Part shown: positions 9,316-16,703 of the stretch, in pieces
How the letters are laid out: each line of letters starts with the position of its first letter
Numbering within the stretch: the stretch's first letter is position 1
Source: an uncultured Lachnospiraceae bacterium
Lineage (GTDB): Bacteria; Bacillota; Clostridia; Lachnospirales; Lachnospiraceae
NCBI GenBank assembly: GCA_947629585.1
Contig: CANREH010000008.1
Span: 1 to 58,833, forward strand
Length of the DNA stretch: 58,833 nucleotides
Direction: 5' to 3'
Made by a program: the position numbers and the translations under genes
The notes under the pieces: generated by a model
Told to the model about the DNA's origin: nothing
Database searches by the model: none
What the model saw: the letters and a program-made list of their open reading frames with translations, nothing else

Positions 9316-10328
9316 AAATATTGGTGACAGGGGGCGCCGGGTATATCGGCAGTCATACCGTAGTAGAATTACTGCAGGCAGGGTATGAGCCTGTGGTGGT
9401 GGATAATTTGTGCAATTCCAGCAGGGAATCGTTAAACCGCGTAGAAAAGATTACCGGGAAAAAGGTTATTTTTTATGAGGCGGATATCCGTGACAGAGAA
9501 GCATTGGAGGAGATTTTCTCGAAAGAAGATGTGAAAGCCTGCATCCATTTCGCAGGCCTGAAAGCTGTCGGGGAATCGGTCGCAAAGCCGCTGGAATATT
9601 ATGAAAATAATATTTCCGGCACGCTGGTCTTAGTCGATGTTATGAGAAAGCATCAGGTAAAGAATATCGTATTTTCTTCCTCGGCGACCGTTTACGGAAA
9701 CCCTGCATTCCTGCCGATTACGGAGGAATGCCCGAAGGGAGAAATTACGAACCCGTATGGGCAGACAAAATCCATGTTAGAGCAGATTTTGATGGATATC
9801 CAGAAGGCGGATAACGAATGGAATGTCATTCTCCTTCGTTACTTTAACCCGATTGGGGCGCATGAGAGCGGGCTGATTGGGGAGAACCCGAACGGAATCC
9901 CGAACAATTTAATGCCTTATATTACGCAGGTTGCGGTAGGAAAATTGGATCATTTGAATGTGTTCGGCAATGACTATGACACAAAGGACGGAACCGGCGT
10001 GCGTGACTATATCCATGTGGTGGATCTTGCTATTGGGCATATCTGCGCGCTGGAAAAGATCAAAGAAAATCCGGGATTGAAGATTTACAATCTCGGCACG
10101 GGCGAGGGTTACAGCGTTCTGGAAATTGTAAAGAACTTTGAGGAGGCTTCCGGCGTATCCGTCCCTTATGAAATTGCGCCGAGGCGCGCCGGGGACATTG
10201 CCGCCTGCTATGCCGATCCGTCGCTTGCAGAAAAAGAAATGGGCTGGAAGGCAAAACGCGGCTTAAAAGAAATGTGCGCGGATTCCTGGAGATTCCAGAA
10301 AGGAAACCCGAACGGATATGAAAAATAA
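9312..10328 (+). CDS. galE: UDP-glucose 4-epimerase
   Basis: GalE interconverts UDP-glucose and UDP-galactose with NAD+. The 338-residue protein has the full family pattern: the Rossmann motif [10 protein letters not shown], the serine triad SSSATVYG, the catalytic YGQTK (Tyr/Lys), and the substrate loop [11 protein letters not shown]...NNLMPYI. It overlaps fliS by four bases, so it is the last gene of the flagellar filament operon. This coupling suggests that UDP-galactose supply may be tied to flagellin glycosylation or to nearby exopolysaccharide synthesis, although no flagellin glycosyltransferase is adjacent. Confidence 0.95.
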   Translation: MKILVTGGAGYIGSHTVVELLQAGYEPVVVDNLCNSSRESLNRVEKITGKKVIFYEADIRDREALEEIFSKEDVKACIHFAGLKAVGESVAKPLEYYENNISGTLVLVDVMRKHQVKNIVFSSSATVYGNPAFLPITEECPKGEITNPYGQTKSMLEQILMDIQKADNEWNVILLRYFNPIGAHESGLIGENPNGIPNNLMPYITQVAVGKLDHLNVFGNDYDTKDGTGVRDYIHVVDLAIGHICALEKIKENPGLKIYNLGTGEGYSVLEIVKNFEEASGVSVPYEIAPRRAGDIAACYADPSLAEKEMGWKAKRGLKEMCADSWRFQKGNPNGYEK

Positions 10329-10340
10329 GCACAAAAAAGG

Positions 10341-10369
10341 TTGATTTTTTAGAAATAAATTGGTACTAT
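10341..10369 (+). promoter_or_regulatory. Sigma-A promoter of the 10404 leader peptide gene
   Basis: TTGATT at 10341-10346, a 17-base spacer, and TACTAT at 10364-10369. The -10 lies in GGTACTAT, the same octamer found at the -10 of the minus-strand peptidase promoter near 12523. Confidence 0.55.
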
Positions 10370-10403
10370 TGTACTATCAATAAAGAAAGAAAGGAGGAAT
10401 TGC

Positions 10404-10769
10404 ATGAAGAATTACGAAAAACCAACCATTGATGTCTGTCAGATGAGGTATGAAGGAGTCTATGCGGCAAGCGGCGATATGGCGTCAAATGGGGCTGACG
10501 GCAGCGGCGGCGGCAAACCGGGATGTGACAGTAAGTATGTGAACGGGGTATGGCATAAGGATAACTATGACGGCAAGACATATTTAAGCCACTTGGGCTG
10601 CAACGGCTGTCCTGCATTCCGCTGGAATGGCTGCGGGCTTCAGATTGATGAGGCTTATCTGGAAGGGGCAACCAGCTATAACGTTGATAACGGAAAGAGA
10701 ATGCCGGGCTGGGAGGCCAAAGGCCATGCAGCGGACGAAAAGATCGACTGGACTACATACGATATGTAA
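10404..10769 (+). CDS. Putative leader-peptide-containing exported small protein (AASG family, member 1)
   Basis: A 121-residue protein of unknown function. Its first 24 residues (MKNYEKPTIDVCQMRYEGVY plus AASG) match the leader of the protein at 14318 in form (MKxYEKP, nine residues, EGVYAASG), whereas the rest differs completely. The remainder is Gly-, Asp- and Trp-rich with four cysteines (two in GCNGCP), and no transmembrane segment. This is the layout of a precursor with a removable leader and a variable cargo. A cut within VYA/AASG would fit the A-x-A-like taste of signal-peptidase enzymes, one of which is encoded at 12026-12481. AAAGGAGG is 8 bases before the ATG. The gene is monocistronic, with its own promoter and terminator. 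Confidence 0.75.
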   Translation: MKNYEKPTIDVCQMRYEGVYAASGDMASNGADGSGGGKPGCDSKYVNGVWHKDNYDGKTYLSHLGCNGCPAFRWNGCGLQIDEAYLEGATSYNVDNGKRMPGWEAKGHAADEKIDWTTYDM

Positions 10770-10786
10770 AAGATTGCATGAAAAAA

Positions 10787-10827
10787 GAAAAGAGGTTTTT
10801 GCAGCAGTAGGCAAAGACCTCTTTTTT
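10787..10827. terminator. Rho-independent terminator
   Basis: AAAGAGGTTTTTGC pairs with GCAAAGACCTCTTTTTT across a short loop. It lies just after the 10404 gene and before the convergent kinase gene (ends at 10839), so it may work in both directions. Confidence 0.75.
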
Positions 10828-10838
10828 ATAATTGACAG

Positions 10839-11993
10839 TTATGTTTGAGAGTTTTGCTCCAAGTATTCAATATAATCCTTTGCCGTTTCCGCCGCTTTGT
10901 CTTCCATATTGCAGCAGAGGCGGAATACTGGGACGAGGTCTTTTGCCTGTTTTGCGAAAGTAAGGTTTTTAAGCAGAAGCTCTTCCGTCCAGGACGGGGA
11001 GATCAGCCGCTGGGAGACAAGGAGCTGTTTTTCATCTTCGGAAAGCGTTTCGATCCGGTTTTCCTTTGCCTGTTTAAGAAGCACAATTCCGCCGAGAGGG
11101 TATTTTTTTGGGGTATAGATATTAGAGGTTCCGCACCACGGCATTCCATAGACGGCTACGGAGCTGTTCTTTACTTTGCATAGATTGAGATCCCCATTTA
11201 ACAGCTCTGTTCCAAAAAGCTTGTTCCAAAGCCTGGTATGGGTGGATTTTCCTGTCCCGGAACAGCCGGAAAACAGCCATGCTTTCTTTTTATGTAAAAT
11301 AGAGGCAGAGTGAAGCGCAAAATAACCGTGCTTTTGTGCAAAGAAAAGAAACGCATCACGGAAGGCGTAAAAAAGCTGCTGTTTCAGTTCGTTTTTTTCG
11401 GCATCAGCCTTTATATAAAGCCGGATAAAGCACCCGTCAGCAGAAATCCGGCAGCCTTTCACCCCGTTTTGCTGTGGAAACCGAAAAATATAGTTAGTAT
11501 CTTCATAACAGATTTCTAAAATGTCAGTTTTAATGAGTAATTGCCCGACGGATGGATCTTTTGGGACAGGGCAGCATAGGATATGCTGCATGACTTTGGT
11601 GTCTTCCGGGCAGGCAAAGTCTGACAGGGAAGGATACAGCAGATCAGGATCGCCATAGTAGCCGACAGTGATATCTCCAATACGGAAGCATAGATCCGGG
11701 GTTTTTGGCGGTTCTTCCTCTTCCAGAATCCGTAAAGAAATAAGCTGTAATAAAAAGGCGTCCAGATCGGTTTTTAACTCTGGGATGTCCGTTGGCTCTG
11801 CTTCATAGTGTGCTGCCAGGGCGTCCAAAAGCTCTGTGCGCCCTGCTCCCTCCTGCAGCTTCTTCCAAAGGAAAATACCGGTGTCATTCAGCCGGATGCC
11901 CCGTTTATGAACCGCGATGTTCTGCCCGAAAGGGAGCAGATAGGTAACGTCTTCCAGTGTCTGCAGAGTATATTGCCTTGAAATTTTTATCAT
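10839..11993 (-). CDS. PqqD domain fused to HPr-kinase-like P-loop domain
   Basis: A 384-residue fusion. Residues 1-95 resemble PqqD/RRE-type leader-binding domains (RLNDTGIFLWKKLQEG, then a wing ending LLQLISLRILEE). Residues 215-310 form an HPr-kinase-like P-loop domain: FALHSASILHKKKAWLFSG, Walker A GCSGTGKSTH (243-252), NGDLN at the metal site, and YGMPWCGTSN. Related HprK-like enzymes in lasso-peptide clusters phosphorylate precursor peptides. The natural inference is a kinase recruited to the YEKP leader peptides. I place the start at ATG 11993 (MIKISRQYT), which has AAAGGA 7 bases upstream. The longer in-frame extension would overlap the upstream peptidase gene and lacks a ribosome site. 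It is second in a two-gene minus-strand operon. Confidence 0.8.
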   Translation of the reverse strand: MIKISRQYTLQTLEDVTYLLPFGQNIAVHKRGIRLNDTGIFLWKKLQEGAGRTELLDALAAHYEAEPTDIPELKTDLDAFLLQLISLRILEEEEPPKTPDLCFRIGDITVGYYGDPDLLYPSLSDFACPEDTKVMQHILCCPVPKDPSVGQLLIKTDILEICYEDTNYIFRFPQQNGVKGCRISADGCFIRLYIKADAEKNELKQQLFYAFRDAFLFFAQKHGYFALHSASILHKKKAWLFSGCSGTGKSTHTRLWNKLFGTELLNGDLNLCKVKNSSVAVYGMPWCGTSNIYTPKKYPLGGIVLLKQAKENRIETLSEDEKQLLVSQRLISPSWTEELLLKNLTFAKQAKDLVPVFRLCCNMEDKAAETAKDYIEYLEQNSQT

Positions 11994-12025
11994 AATAAAA
12001 TCCTTTCGTTTTTTATGAACGCTGT

Positions 12026-12481
12026 TTATTTTTTGTGAGTAATAAAACGGTAAATATTCCCGATTGGGTGGGAAATACGGTGGCGCACGGGGCGTAAAAA
12101 CAGCCATGTCCTGCTAAGAAGGATATAAATCGGGTTTTTGCAGGAAATAAGCTTTCCCTTCCGGCGGAAAGAAACCATAAGCGCTTTTATCTGATCCGGG
12201 CGGAGAGGGCCTTCCACCTCCACCTGATTGTCTCCCACCATATAAAAACCGTCCTGCGTAATTCTGCAGATCCTGTGGATTACCAGCATCCCGCTGTCCC
12301 GGCGGTATAAAACAACATCCCCCCTGTGGAGCTTCTCTGTATCGGCGGCGGCCAGTATCGCCTGATCCCGTCCTTCCGTGAACAAAGGGAACATACTTGT
12401 CCCTCTGGGGCTGATTTCCATAGTCTTTCCTTCCTCCAGCAGAGGAAGCATCATGTCGAGCAGGCTTTCCTTTTCTTTCAT
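12026..12481 (-). CDS. S24/S26 signal-peptidase-like protein (Ser/His type)
   Basis: The 151-residue protein has the catalytic serine motif of S26 peptidases, PRGTSMFPLF (Ser29). Instead of the bacterial general base Lys it has His69 in GMLVIHRICRI, the Ser/His arrangement of SipW, archaeal and ER signal peptidases. GDVVLYRR and MVGDN...EGP blocks complete the fold. No clear N-terminal membrane anchor is present, although a hydrophobic stretch near 110-130 (IYILLSRTWLFL) could attach it to the membrane. It is the first gene of the operon with the PqqD-kinase (32-base gap), so it is the best candidate to remove the YEKP-AASG leaders. AAGGAGGG precedes the ATG by 11 bases. Confidence 0.75.
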   Translation of the reverse strand: MKEKESLLDMMLPLLEEGKTMEISPRGTSMFPLFTEGRDQAILAAADTEKLHRGDVVLYRRDSGMLVIHRICRITQDGFYMVGDNQVEVEGPLRPDQIKALMVSFRRKGKLISCKNPIYILLSRTWLFLRPVRHRISHPIGNIYRFITHKK

Positions 12482-12519
12482 ACGAATATAAACCCTCCTT
12501 ACCGCTTGTTTATGGGTAT

Positions 12520-12548
12520 ATAGTACCTTATTTTGACGTTTTTTGCAA
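12520..12548 (-). promoter_or_regulatory. Sigma-A promoter of the peptidase-kinase operon
   Basis: On the minus strand TTGCAA (12548-12543), 17 bases, then TACTAT (12525-12520). The octamer GGTACTAT at the -10 is shared with the promoter of the 10404 gene, suggesting joint control. Confidence 0.6.
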
Positions 12549-12587
12549 ATAAATAAGAGGGAATAATAAAAAAATGGAGGTGATACT

Positions 12588-12767
12588 ATGAGAAATCCAA
12601 ACAGTTTTGATTTTAAAGATTTAATGACTTTTGGTCTTTTTTTATTTCATAGGAAATTTCTTCGGAATTTCCTATGAGGCCGCTTCCTTCGGAAACGGCT
12701 AAGATCCGAACAAATGCGGGCTTTGCCCGCTTTGTTCCTGGCATTGCTTACATTTATCTGTAAATAA
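12588..12767 (+). pseudogene. Hol_Tox-type small hydrophobic toxin, interrupted
   Basis: A near-perfect ribosome site (GGAGGTGA, 4 bases before the ATG) precedes a frame that reads MRNPNSFDFKDLMTFGLFLF, the N-terminal half of a Hol_Tox (putative holin-like, type I) toxin. The expected C-terminal half LALLTFICK followed by TAA appears in the same frame at 12738-12767. Between them sits a hairpin-rich insertion of about 90 bases (12648-12737) bringing a stop at 12675. As read, only a 29-residue product ending HRKFLRNFL can be made. Such peptides normally insert in the membrane and are silenced by an antisense RNA. The cognate-looking antisense region lies directly downstream. Confidence 0.65.
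12648..12737. repeat. Triple-hairpin insertion inside the toxin gene
   Basis: Three hairpins follow one another: a perfect 12-bp stem TCATAGGAAATT/AATTTCCTATGA (12647-12677), GCCGCTTCC/GGAAACGGC (12679-12699) and AACAAATGCGGGC/GCCCGCTTTGTT (12709-12736). The segment length is a multiple of three and splits the toxin reading frame cleanly, which marks it as an inserted miniature element. No other copy was seen in this window. Confidence 0.6.
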
Positions 12768-12777
12768 GCATACATAG

Positions 12778-12863
12778 CAAAAGCCACCTTTGTACTTTGA
12801 CCGATAACAGGGTGGCTTTGCTGCCTATAATTGGCCAACCACTTGTGGGCGGCTGCTTTTTAT
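12778..12863 (-). ncRNA. Putative type I antitoxin RNA
   Basis: A minus-strand transcript from the promoter at 12870-12898 would run toward the 3' end of the toxin gene and stop at the hairpin AAAGCCACC/GGTGGCTTT (12780-12819), followed by TTTGC. Hol_Tox loci are typically arranged with such a convergent antisense RNA overlapping the toxin mRNA tail. The hairpin is symmetric enough to terminate the toxin transcript too. Confidence 0.5.
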
Positions 12864-12869
12864 GTCTAT

Positions 12870-12898
12870 AATATAGCATACCCCTGGCATGATTGCAA
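12870..12898 (-). promoter_or_regulatory. Promoter of the antitoxin RNA
   Basis: Minus strand: TTGCAA (12898-12893), a 17-base spacer, then TATATT (12875-12870). The -35 lies within one copy of a 26-bp direct repeat. Confidence 0.55.
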
Positions 12899-12916
12899 GA
12901 GTCTTTTTTGTTTGTC
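12891..12916. repeat. 26-bp direct repeat, left copy
   Basis: GATTGCAAGAGTCTTTTTTG plus TTTGTC. A second copy with two mismatches is at 14093-14118. The two bracket the nuclease pseudogene at 12972-13961. This copy overlaps the -35 of the antitoxin promoter. Confidence 0.6.
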
Positions 12917-12971
12917 TGGCAGATTCTACAATCTTATGGTTAATCTCAAAATATATACAAAACCGTCCACC

Positions 12972-13961
12972 TTAAATAGAGCTTTCCTGGCTTTGAAGGA
13001 TCTTCTGAACCTCATCCAAAGGCTTTCTGACAAGCTTCGCTATCATAGTTAAAGGGAATGATTCTTTAGCCATATCCAGAATCATTTGTACTCTTTCCTG
13101 CTCTATCTGAATTCTCTCCTTCTCCGCCTTTACTCTCTCTTTTTCTGCCTTTACCCTCTCTTTCTCTGCCTTACTCCTCTCTTCCTCGATTTTAGCCATC
13201 TTTTCTTTAACTCTTGCCTCAACTTCTGCCTCAATCTCCGGTTTCATGATTTCCATTAATGCCCTGCACATACTATCCTCTCCTTTCAAAATTTCTACCA
13301 CATCTTTATTCGCATTCACTGCCAACTGCAATACATCATCCGCCAAAGACCTGCTGTGGACACCTTCCAGCCCCTCTGCTTTGCGGATTAACCTTTTCAG
13401 CCCTTCTTTCCCGAGCTTTTTTGACAGGGATTCCAGCCATATATGTTCTCTTTCCTCCAATTCTTTCATGACAATAATCTATACGGAAAGAAGGACAGGC
13501 CCGGATATCCAGTACACGCCTACAAATTTCCTCGTTATGGTAAACCCAAGATCCTTCAGCTTTTTAAACAAAGCATTCGGTTTCCCTTCCCGAATCAAAG
13601 AGACGGTAATTTCATCCACCTTGCGCTCGTCCACCATTTTTCCATCCACTTTATACAAAAAAGCATATGCAAGAACTTTTAAGAATACATCAATATTCAG
13701 ACCGTCACCTAGGGATTTATATTCTACAACATTATACTTCTTAAAAATCCTGCCAATGCAGTTTTGAATATCCGCCTCTGTATTTTTCTTGATTACCAGC
13801 AGGTCAATCCGCAAAGGCTGGGAATTTAATAAATACTCTCTTTCATATTCTAATTCTGCGCTTTCTTCAAGAAATTCCAGTTCCACAGCAGAGGCAAATC
13901 CGGAATGCCAGTCCTTTAACACCTGCTCCGATTCTCCGCATTCTTCCACAAACTTTTCCAT
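12972..13961 (-). pseudogene. PD-(D/E)XK-type nuclease-like protein, split by an in-frame amber codon
   Basis: Two minus-strand frames, 13961-13479 (160 residues) and 13469-12972 (165 residues), lie in the same phase and are separated only by TAG ATT ATT GTC. Intact relatives known to me read through here with an FPTQIIV-like stretch, so a Gln codon appears to have become TAG. The N-terminal part holds PD-(D/E)XK-like residues (RIDLLVIKK, then VVEYKSLGDG). The C-terminal part is a helical tail with VNANKDVVEIL and a Lys/Glu-rich coiled coil carrying KAEKERV repeats. AGGAGG precedes ATG 13961 (MEKFVEECGE), which I prefer over earlier ATGs. Flanking 26-bp direct repeats suggest the gene arrived as a unit. 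Suppression of the amber cannot be excluded. Confidence 0.7.
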
Positions 13962-14092
13962 AACACAATTCCTCCTGCACATCATTATACATAATAGAAA
14001 ATAAAAATTCAATAGTTAATGAAAACAATCAAACTTTTTTGACAAATCATGAAATTATATATTTGTGTATATAAGAAGCCTATTTTTGAATT

Positions 14093-14118
14093 GATTGCAA
14101 AAGCCTTTTTTGTTTGTC
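14093..14118. repeat. 26-bp direct repeat, right copy
   Basis: GATTGCAAAAGCCTTTTTTG plus TTTGTC; 24 of 26 bases match the copy at 12891-12916 in the same orientation. The surrounding 14013-14317 has no supported gene beyond this repeat and the promoter at 14201. Confidence 0.6.
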
Positions 14119-14200
14119 ATATTCCACCAGCCTGCATTTTGCTTTGATTCGCCCGATTTTTCGCATTTCTATATTCTTTTGGTATTTTGGGAAAATTTTC

Positions 14201-14229
14201 TTGACTTTGTAAAAAAAAGATCGTAAACT
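14201..14229 (+). promoter_or_regulatory. Sigma-A promoter of the 14318 leader peptide gene
   Basis: TTGACT at 14201-14206, 17-base spacer, TAAACT at 14224-14229; about 80 bases of leader precede the GTG start. Confidence 0.5.
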
Positions 14230-14317
14230 GAAATCAGGTAACTGTTTATTTATCAAAACGATATAGGTAAGCACATTTTTGGGGTTTACAATTATGGAAA
14301 GGGAGGTATTTTAGAAA

Positions 14318-14770
14318 GTGAAAAAGTATGAAAAGCCAGTATTGACGGCAAATGAGTATCTTGCTGAGGGTGTTTATGCAGCCAGCGGCAGTAGCGATAC
14401 AGTAGGTGAAGAGGTTTCCGGTGACTGCTGGACAGTAAGCGTTACTAAGGATCAGACGGATGCGGGCGGATACTGTACATTCCGCGTAGCTGCAACACAC
14501 AGCCAGAGCGTGACACATATTTCCACAAAGACAGTGGTTACGATTCAGTTCAGTGATGCTGTTACCAGCGCTGAGTTTGAAGGATTTACCGCGTCTGTCA
14601 GTGGAACTACAGTAACATTGACAAGGGAGAGTCATGCAAATGCGTACTATTCCGGAGATAACTTCAATACATTATTGAAGATTTGGTCGGATAACTATAA
14701 GACTATCGACGTAGTTAGCTCGGGAATTACCTGTACTCATGCAGTCAATGTCCAGGGAGGATATGACTGA
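14318..14770 (+). CDS. Putative leader-peptide-containing exported small protein (AASG family, member 2)
   Basis: A 150-residue protein starting at GTG 14318 (GGAGGT 10 bases upstream). The leader MKKYEKPVLTANEYLAEGVY plus AASG has the same form as the protein at 10404. The cargo is unrelated to that one: rich in Thr, Ser and Val, with predicted beta-strands and three cysteines. The stretch from VVTIQFSDAV to NFNTLLKIW loosely resembles the second half of CBM2-like beta-sandwiches; this is a weak impression only. No transmembrane helix is seen. The gene has its own promoter and a strong terminator, and it lies directly upstream of an ABC exporter. Leader conservation with cargo divergence argues that the leader is read by shared maturation and export machinery. 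Confidence 0.75.
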   Translation: MKKYEKPVLTANEYLAEGVYAASGSSDTVGEEVSGDCWTVSVTKDQTDAGGYCTFRVAATHSQSVTHISTKTVVTIQFSDAVTSAEFEGFTASVSGTTVTLTRESHANAYYSGDNFNTLLKIWSDNYKTIDVVSSGITCTHAVNVQGGYD

Positions 14771-14842
14771 TAGCTTGTGAATGACTGCGTTTAGCGGTCG
14801 GTGATTGATTTTAAGGGTAAAATTTTAAATGGGTGATGTAAG

Positions 14843-14893
14843 AAGCGGTAAGCCGGCAGGTTATGCTCTGTCGGCATATGCCGCTTTCTTTTG
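14843..14893 (+). terminator. Rho-independent terminator after the 14318 gene
   Basis: AAGCGG...GCCG.CAG pairs with CTG.CGGC...CCGCTT, followed by TCTTTTGCTTTTT. It separates the small protein from the ABC exporter, so attenuated read-through or a separate promoter must supply the exporter. Confidence 0.75.
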
Positions 14894-14929
14894 CTTTTTA
14901 CGTAAGCCTGGATTAATGGGGGAAGGACA

Positions 14930-16702
14930 TTGGGAAAGATAAAAGAAAGGCTGGCTTTTTATATGGGGCGCATTAAGGCCGGCAGGTTGCAGGAGATGGC
15001 AGCGCAGACTAAATGGATTTACGGGTACGCAAAGAGGTACTGGCTCGCCATGATATTTTATACTGCTCTGGGATTAGTTGGAACCGTGATTTCGCTGGGG
15101 GCAAGCCTTGTATCGAGGGATTTGGTCAATATCATCACGGGGCATGAAACGGGGGAAGTAATTAAGACTTTTACCATGATGATAGGACTCAATATCGGAA
15201 CAACGGTTATGAATCAGATTTCCGGCTATGCGTCGAGCCTGATCAGTATGCGGGTGGATGCGGAGATCAAAGCGGATATTTTTGAAAAGATCCTTGTGAC
15301 GGATTGGGAATCCCTGACGGCATACCATACCGGGGATCTGCTGACAAGGTGGAGCTCGGATGCCTCGAATATTTCCGGCGGCGTGCTGAATTTTATCCCG
15401 AACATGATTATTTATATATTTCGTTTTATCAGCGCCTTTGTCGTTGTTATCTGTAATGACGCTTCGTTTGCAGTCTTTGCTTTCTTAAGTATGCCGGTCA
15501 GCCTGATTTTGTCCAAGACATTGATGAACCGCATGGTAAACAACAATAAGCGGAGCGCGGAGATGGGGGCAAGAATGTCAGGCTTTAACCAGGAGGCGTT
15601 TTCCAATATCCAGACCATCAAGGCGTTTGATTTGATTTCCCTTTATATTGGGCGGTTAAAGCAGCTCCAGAAGGAATACATTTCCATGCGGCTGGAATTT
15701 CAGCGGATGTCGATGGGAACCTCCCTGTTAATGACGACAGTGGCATTGGCGGTTTCTTATGCTGCTTATGGCTGGGGAATTTACCGGGTCTGGTCGGGGG
15801 CGATTGATTACGGCACAATGACGTTGTTTTTAGGACTGTCAAGCACGCTGACTAACACTTTACATAACCTGACCTCGTTAGTGCCTACTGCAATTTCCCT
15901 GACGACGTCGGCGGGGCGTCTGATGGATATCGTGGAAATGCCGCGGGAGGATTACAGTAAGGATGATGAAGTAATTGCCTTCCGGGAGAGAAACCGGGAG
16001 AGGGGAATTTCATTAAAGATAGAGGACGCCGCCTATGCCTACCACAATGGGACACGCGTATTTGAGCGTGCTTCGATGGAGGCGCACCCGCATGAAATCG
16101 TTGCGCTGGTCGGACCATCGGGGGAAGGAAAGACTACCATGCTGCGGCTTTTGCTGTCGTTGATCCCATTAAAGGGCGGCAGCTCTTTTGTGTATGGAAG
16201 CGCAGAGGACAGCGTTGCTATGAGCCCTTCGACAAGGAAATTGTTTTCCTATGTGCCGCAGGGCAATACGATGTTTTCCGGGACGATTGCGCAGAATATG
16301 AGGAATGTCAAGCCGGATGCGACGGACGAGGAAATTATAGAGGTTTTGAAGCTTGCCTGTGCATGGGAATTTGTGGAAAAGCTGCCGGATAAGATTAACA
16401 GCAAGGTCGGGGAGCGGGGCGGAGGCTTTTCCGAGGGGCAGGCGCAGAGGCTTTCCATTGCGCGCTCTTTAATCCGCCGATCGCCGATTCTTTTAATGGA
16501 CGAAGCGACTTCCGCGCTGGATGTGGCGACGGAACGGAGGGTGTTGAAAAATATCATGAAGGACAGCTACCCGCGTACAGTGATTGTCACCACCCACCGT
16601 CCGACCGTATTAAATATCTGTACCAGGGTCTATGCGATCCGCCAGGGGGAGTGTGTTGTTCTGGGACAGGAAGAAATTGAACAGATGACGAGGGATTTTT
16701 AA
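14930..16702 (+). CDS. ABC exporter (fused permease-ATPase)
   Basis: A 590-residue half-transporter that would work as a dimer in the membrane. Residues 40-335 form a six-helix ABC-exporter core. Residues 360-590 form the ATPase with Walker A GPSGEGKTT (about 396-404), Q-loop YVPQGNTMFSG, signature FSEGQAQRLSIARS (a variant of LSGGQ), Walker B ILLMDEATSALD and switch VTTHR. No N-terminal C39 peptidase domain is present, so leader removal would need a separate protease, fitting the S26-like enzyme at 12026. The start is TTG 14930 behind GGGGGAAGG. The neighbourhood suggests export of the YEKP-leader proteins; this is inference. The stop codon abuts hairpin repeat copy 2. Confidence 0.85.
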   Translation: MGKIKERLAFYMGRIKAGRLQEMAAQTKWIYGYAKRYWLAMIFYTALGLVGTVISLGASLVSRDLVNIITGHETGEVIKTFTMMIGLNIGTTVMNQISGYASSLISMRVDAEIKADIFEKILVTDWESLTAYHTGDLLTRWSSDASNISGGVLNFIPNMIIYIFRFISAFVVVICNDASFAVFAFLSMPVSLILSKTLMNRMVNNNKRSAEMGARMSGFNQEAFSNIQTIKAFDLISLYIGRLKQLQKEYISMRLEFQRMSMGTSLLMTTVALAVSYAAYGWGIYRVWSGAIDYGTMTLFLGLSSTLTNTLHNLTSLVPTAISLTTSAGRLMDIVEMPREDYSKDDEVIAFRERNRERGISLKIEDAAYAYHNGTRVFERASMEAHPHEIVALVGPSGEGKTTMLRLLLSLIPLKGGSSFVYGSAEDSVAMSPSTRKLFSYVPQGNTMFSGTIAQNMRNVKPDATDEEIIEVLKLACAWEFVEKLPDKINSKVGERGGGFSEGQAQRLSIARSLIRRSPILLMDEATSALDVATERRVLKNIMKDSYPRTVIVTTHRPTVLNICTRVYAIRQGECVVLGQEEIEQMTRDF

Positions 16703-16703
16703 T

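Noticed and set aside
14080-14274. Minus-strand 64-codon frame ending in a Lys/Arg-rich tail
   Set aside because: No ribosome site, no recognisable domain, and it overlaps the 26-bp direct repeat and the promoter of the 14318 gene.
10404-14770. Classic lasso-peptide or radical-SAM RiPP cluster
   Set aside because: No asparagine-synthetase cyclase, B2 transglutaminase-like protease or radical SAM gene is encoded in the window, and the presumed cargos are about 100-126 residues long.
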